Shown in pieces: positions 6,392 through 6,406 of a stretch of DNA of 6,406 nt. How positions within the stretch are numbered: position 1 is the stretch's first letter; each line of letters starts with the position of its first letter. Origin of the DNA: an uncultured Clostridia bacterium (lineage in GTDB: Bacteria; Bacillota; Clostridia; Oscillospirales; Oscillospiraceae); assembly GCA_938049125.1 (NCBI GenBank), contig CALICR010000145.1, positions 1 through 6,406 of the forward strand, read 5' to 3'. The notes beneath the pieces are model-generated. The model did not search any database, was not told where the DNA came from, and saw nothing but the letters and a program-made list of their open reading frames with translations. A program made the position numbers and the translations under genes.

Positions 6392-6406
6392 AGGAGGAAC
6401 CAAGAT
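6392..6406 (+). promoter_or_regulatory. Ribosome binding site and probable first two bases of the next gene's start codon
   Basis: AGGAGGA (6392-6398) is a near-perfect Shine-Dalgarno sequence. The window ends 'gat', and the final 'at' at 6405-6406 follows after 6 nt, the ideal position for an ATG whose G is base 6407. The downstream gene is therefore co-directional and strongly translated, but none of its product is visible. Confidence 0.6.

Larger units (their letters stand above)
6305..6406. other. Regulatory intergenic region upstream of the next gene
   Basis: This region after the regulator stop has no open reading frame. A weak CGGA/TCCG hairpin (6309-6321) with no T-run is not a convincing terminator. 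It is rich in TGCA/TTGC words: a short dyad TGCAGAATGCA at 6332-6342, TTGCGTG at 6344-6350 (exact reverse complement of CACGCAA at 5122-5128) and TTTTGCAG near 6353-6360. These words precede an extended -10 promoter, and the segment ends with a strong ribosome binding site. Confidence 0.6.

Noticed and set aside
4832..6403. Long open frame on the - strand (523 aa) from near the window end into the M20 gene
   Set aside because: It runs opposite the LacI-family gene and the M20 end and through two promoter regions, with an Arg/Pro/Leu-rich product and no domain. It is a shadow of the real genes.

Overview
The window is a GC-rich bacterial segment in which every supported gene reads on the + strand. 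Strong AGGAGG-type ribosome binding sites often overlap the preceding stop codon. The AT-rich promoter islands stand out against GC-rich coding sequence. Together with the gene content (2-oxoacid dehydrogenase, UlaG-like metallo-hydrolase, M20 amidohydrolase, LacI regulator), this suggests a high-GC Firmicute, perhaps a gut Clostridia/Oscillospirales-type organism. That placement is an inference; no phylogenetic marker is present.

Positions 2-5106 look like the distal part of one operon with gaps of only 8-13 nt. It begins inside the E1 beta subunit of a thiamine-diphosphate 2-oxoacid (or acetoin) dehydrogenase. This is followed by the lipoyl-bearing E2 acyltransferase (255-1526), the E3 dihydrolipoyl dehydrogenase (1537-2907), an UlaG-like metallo-beta-lactamase-fold hydrolase (2916-3749) and an M20-family amidohydrolase (3763-5106). 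E1, E2 and E3 together would convert a 2-oxoacid (or acetoin) to an acyl-CoA and reduced nicotinamide. The two hydrolases probably act upstream of that step, releasing the substrate from an amide, lactone or similar precursor. The substrate cannot be read from the sequence.

Positions 5107-5200 are intergenic and carry a good sigma-70-type promoter (TTGCAA, 17 bp, TAAAAT) for a LacI-family regulator gene (5201-6304). Positions 6305-6406 are a second regulatory region with an extended -10 promoter (TGGTATACT) and an AGGAGGA site. The window ends on 'at', six bases after that site, so the next gene very probably starts at 6405. A similar 15-bp sequence (11/15 identical) lies in the -35 region of both promoters and is a candidate operator for the LacI protein.

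No RNA gene, CRISPR array, insertion sequence or convincing intrinsic terminator was seen. The points most worth a second look are the divergent nicotinamide-binding region of E3, two tandem peripheral-subunit-binding domains in E2, the dehydrogenase-plus-two-hydrolases operon, and the shared promoter element. I found no clear evidence of a wholly undescribed system.
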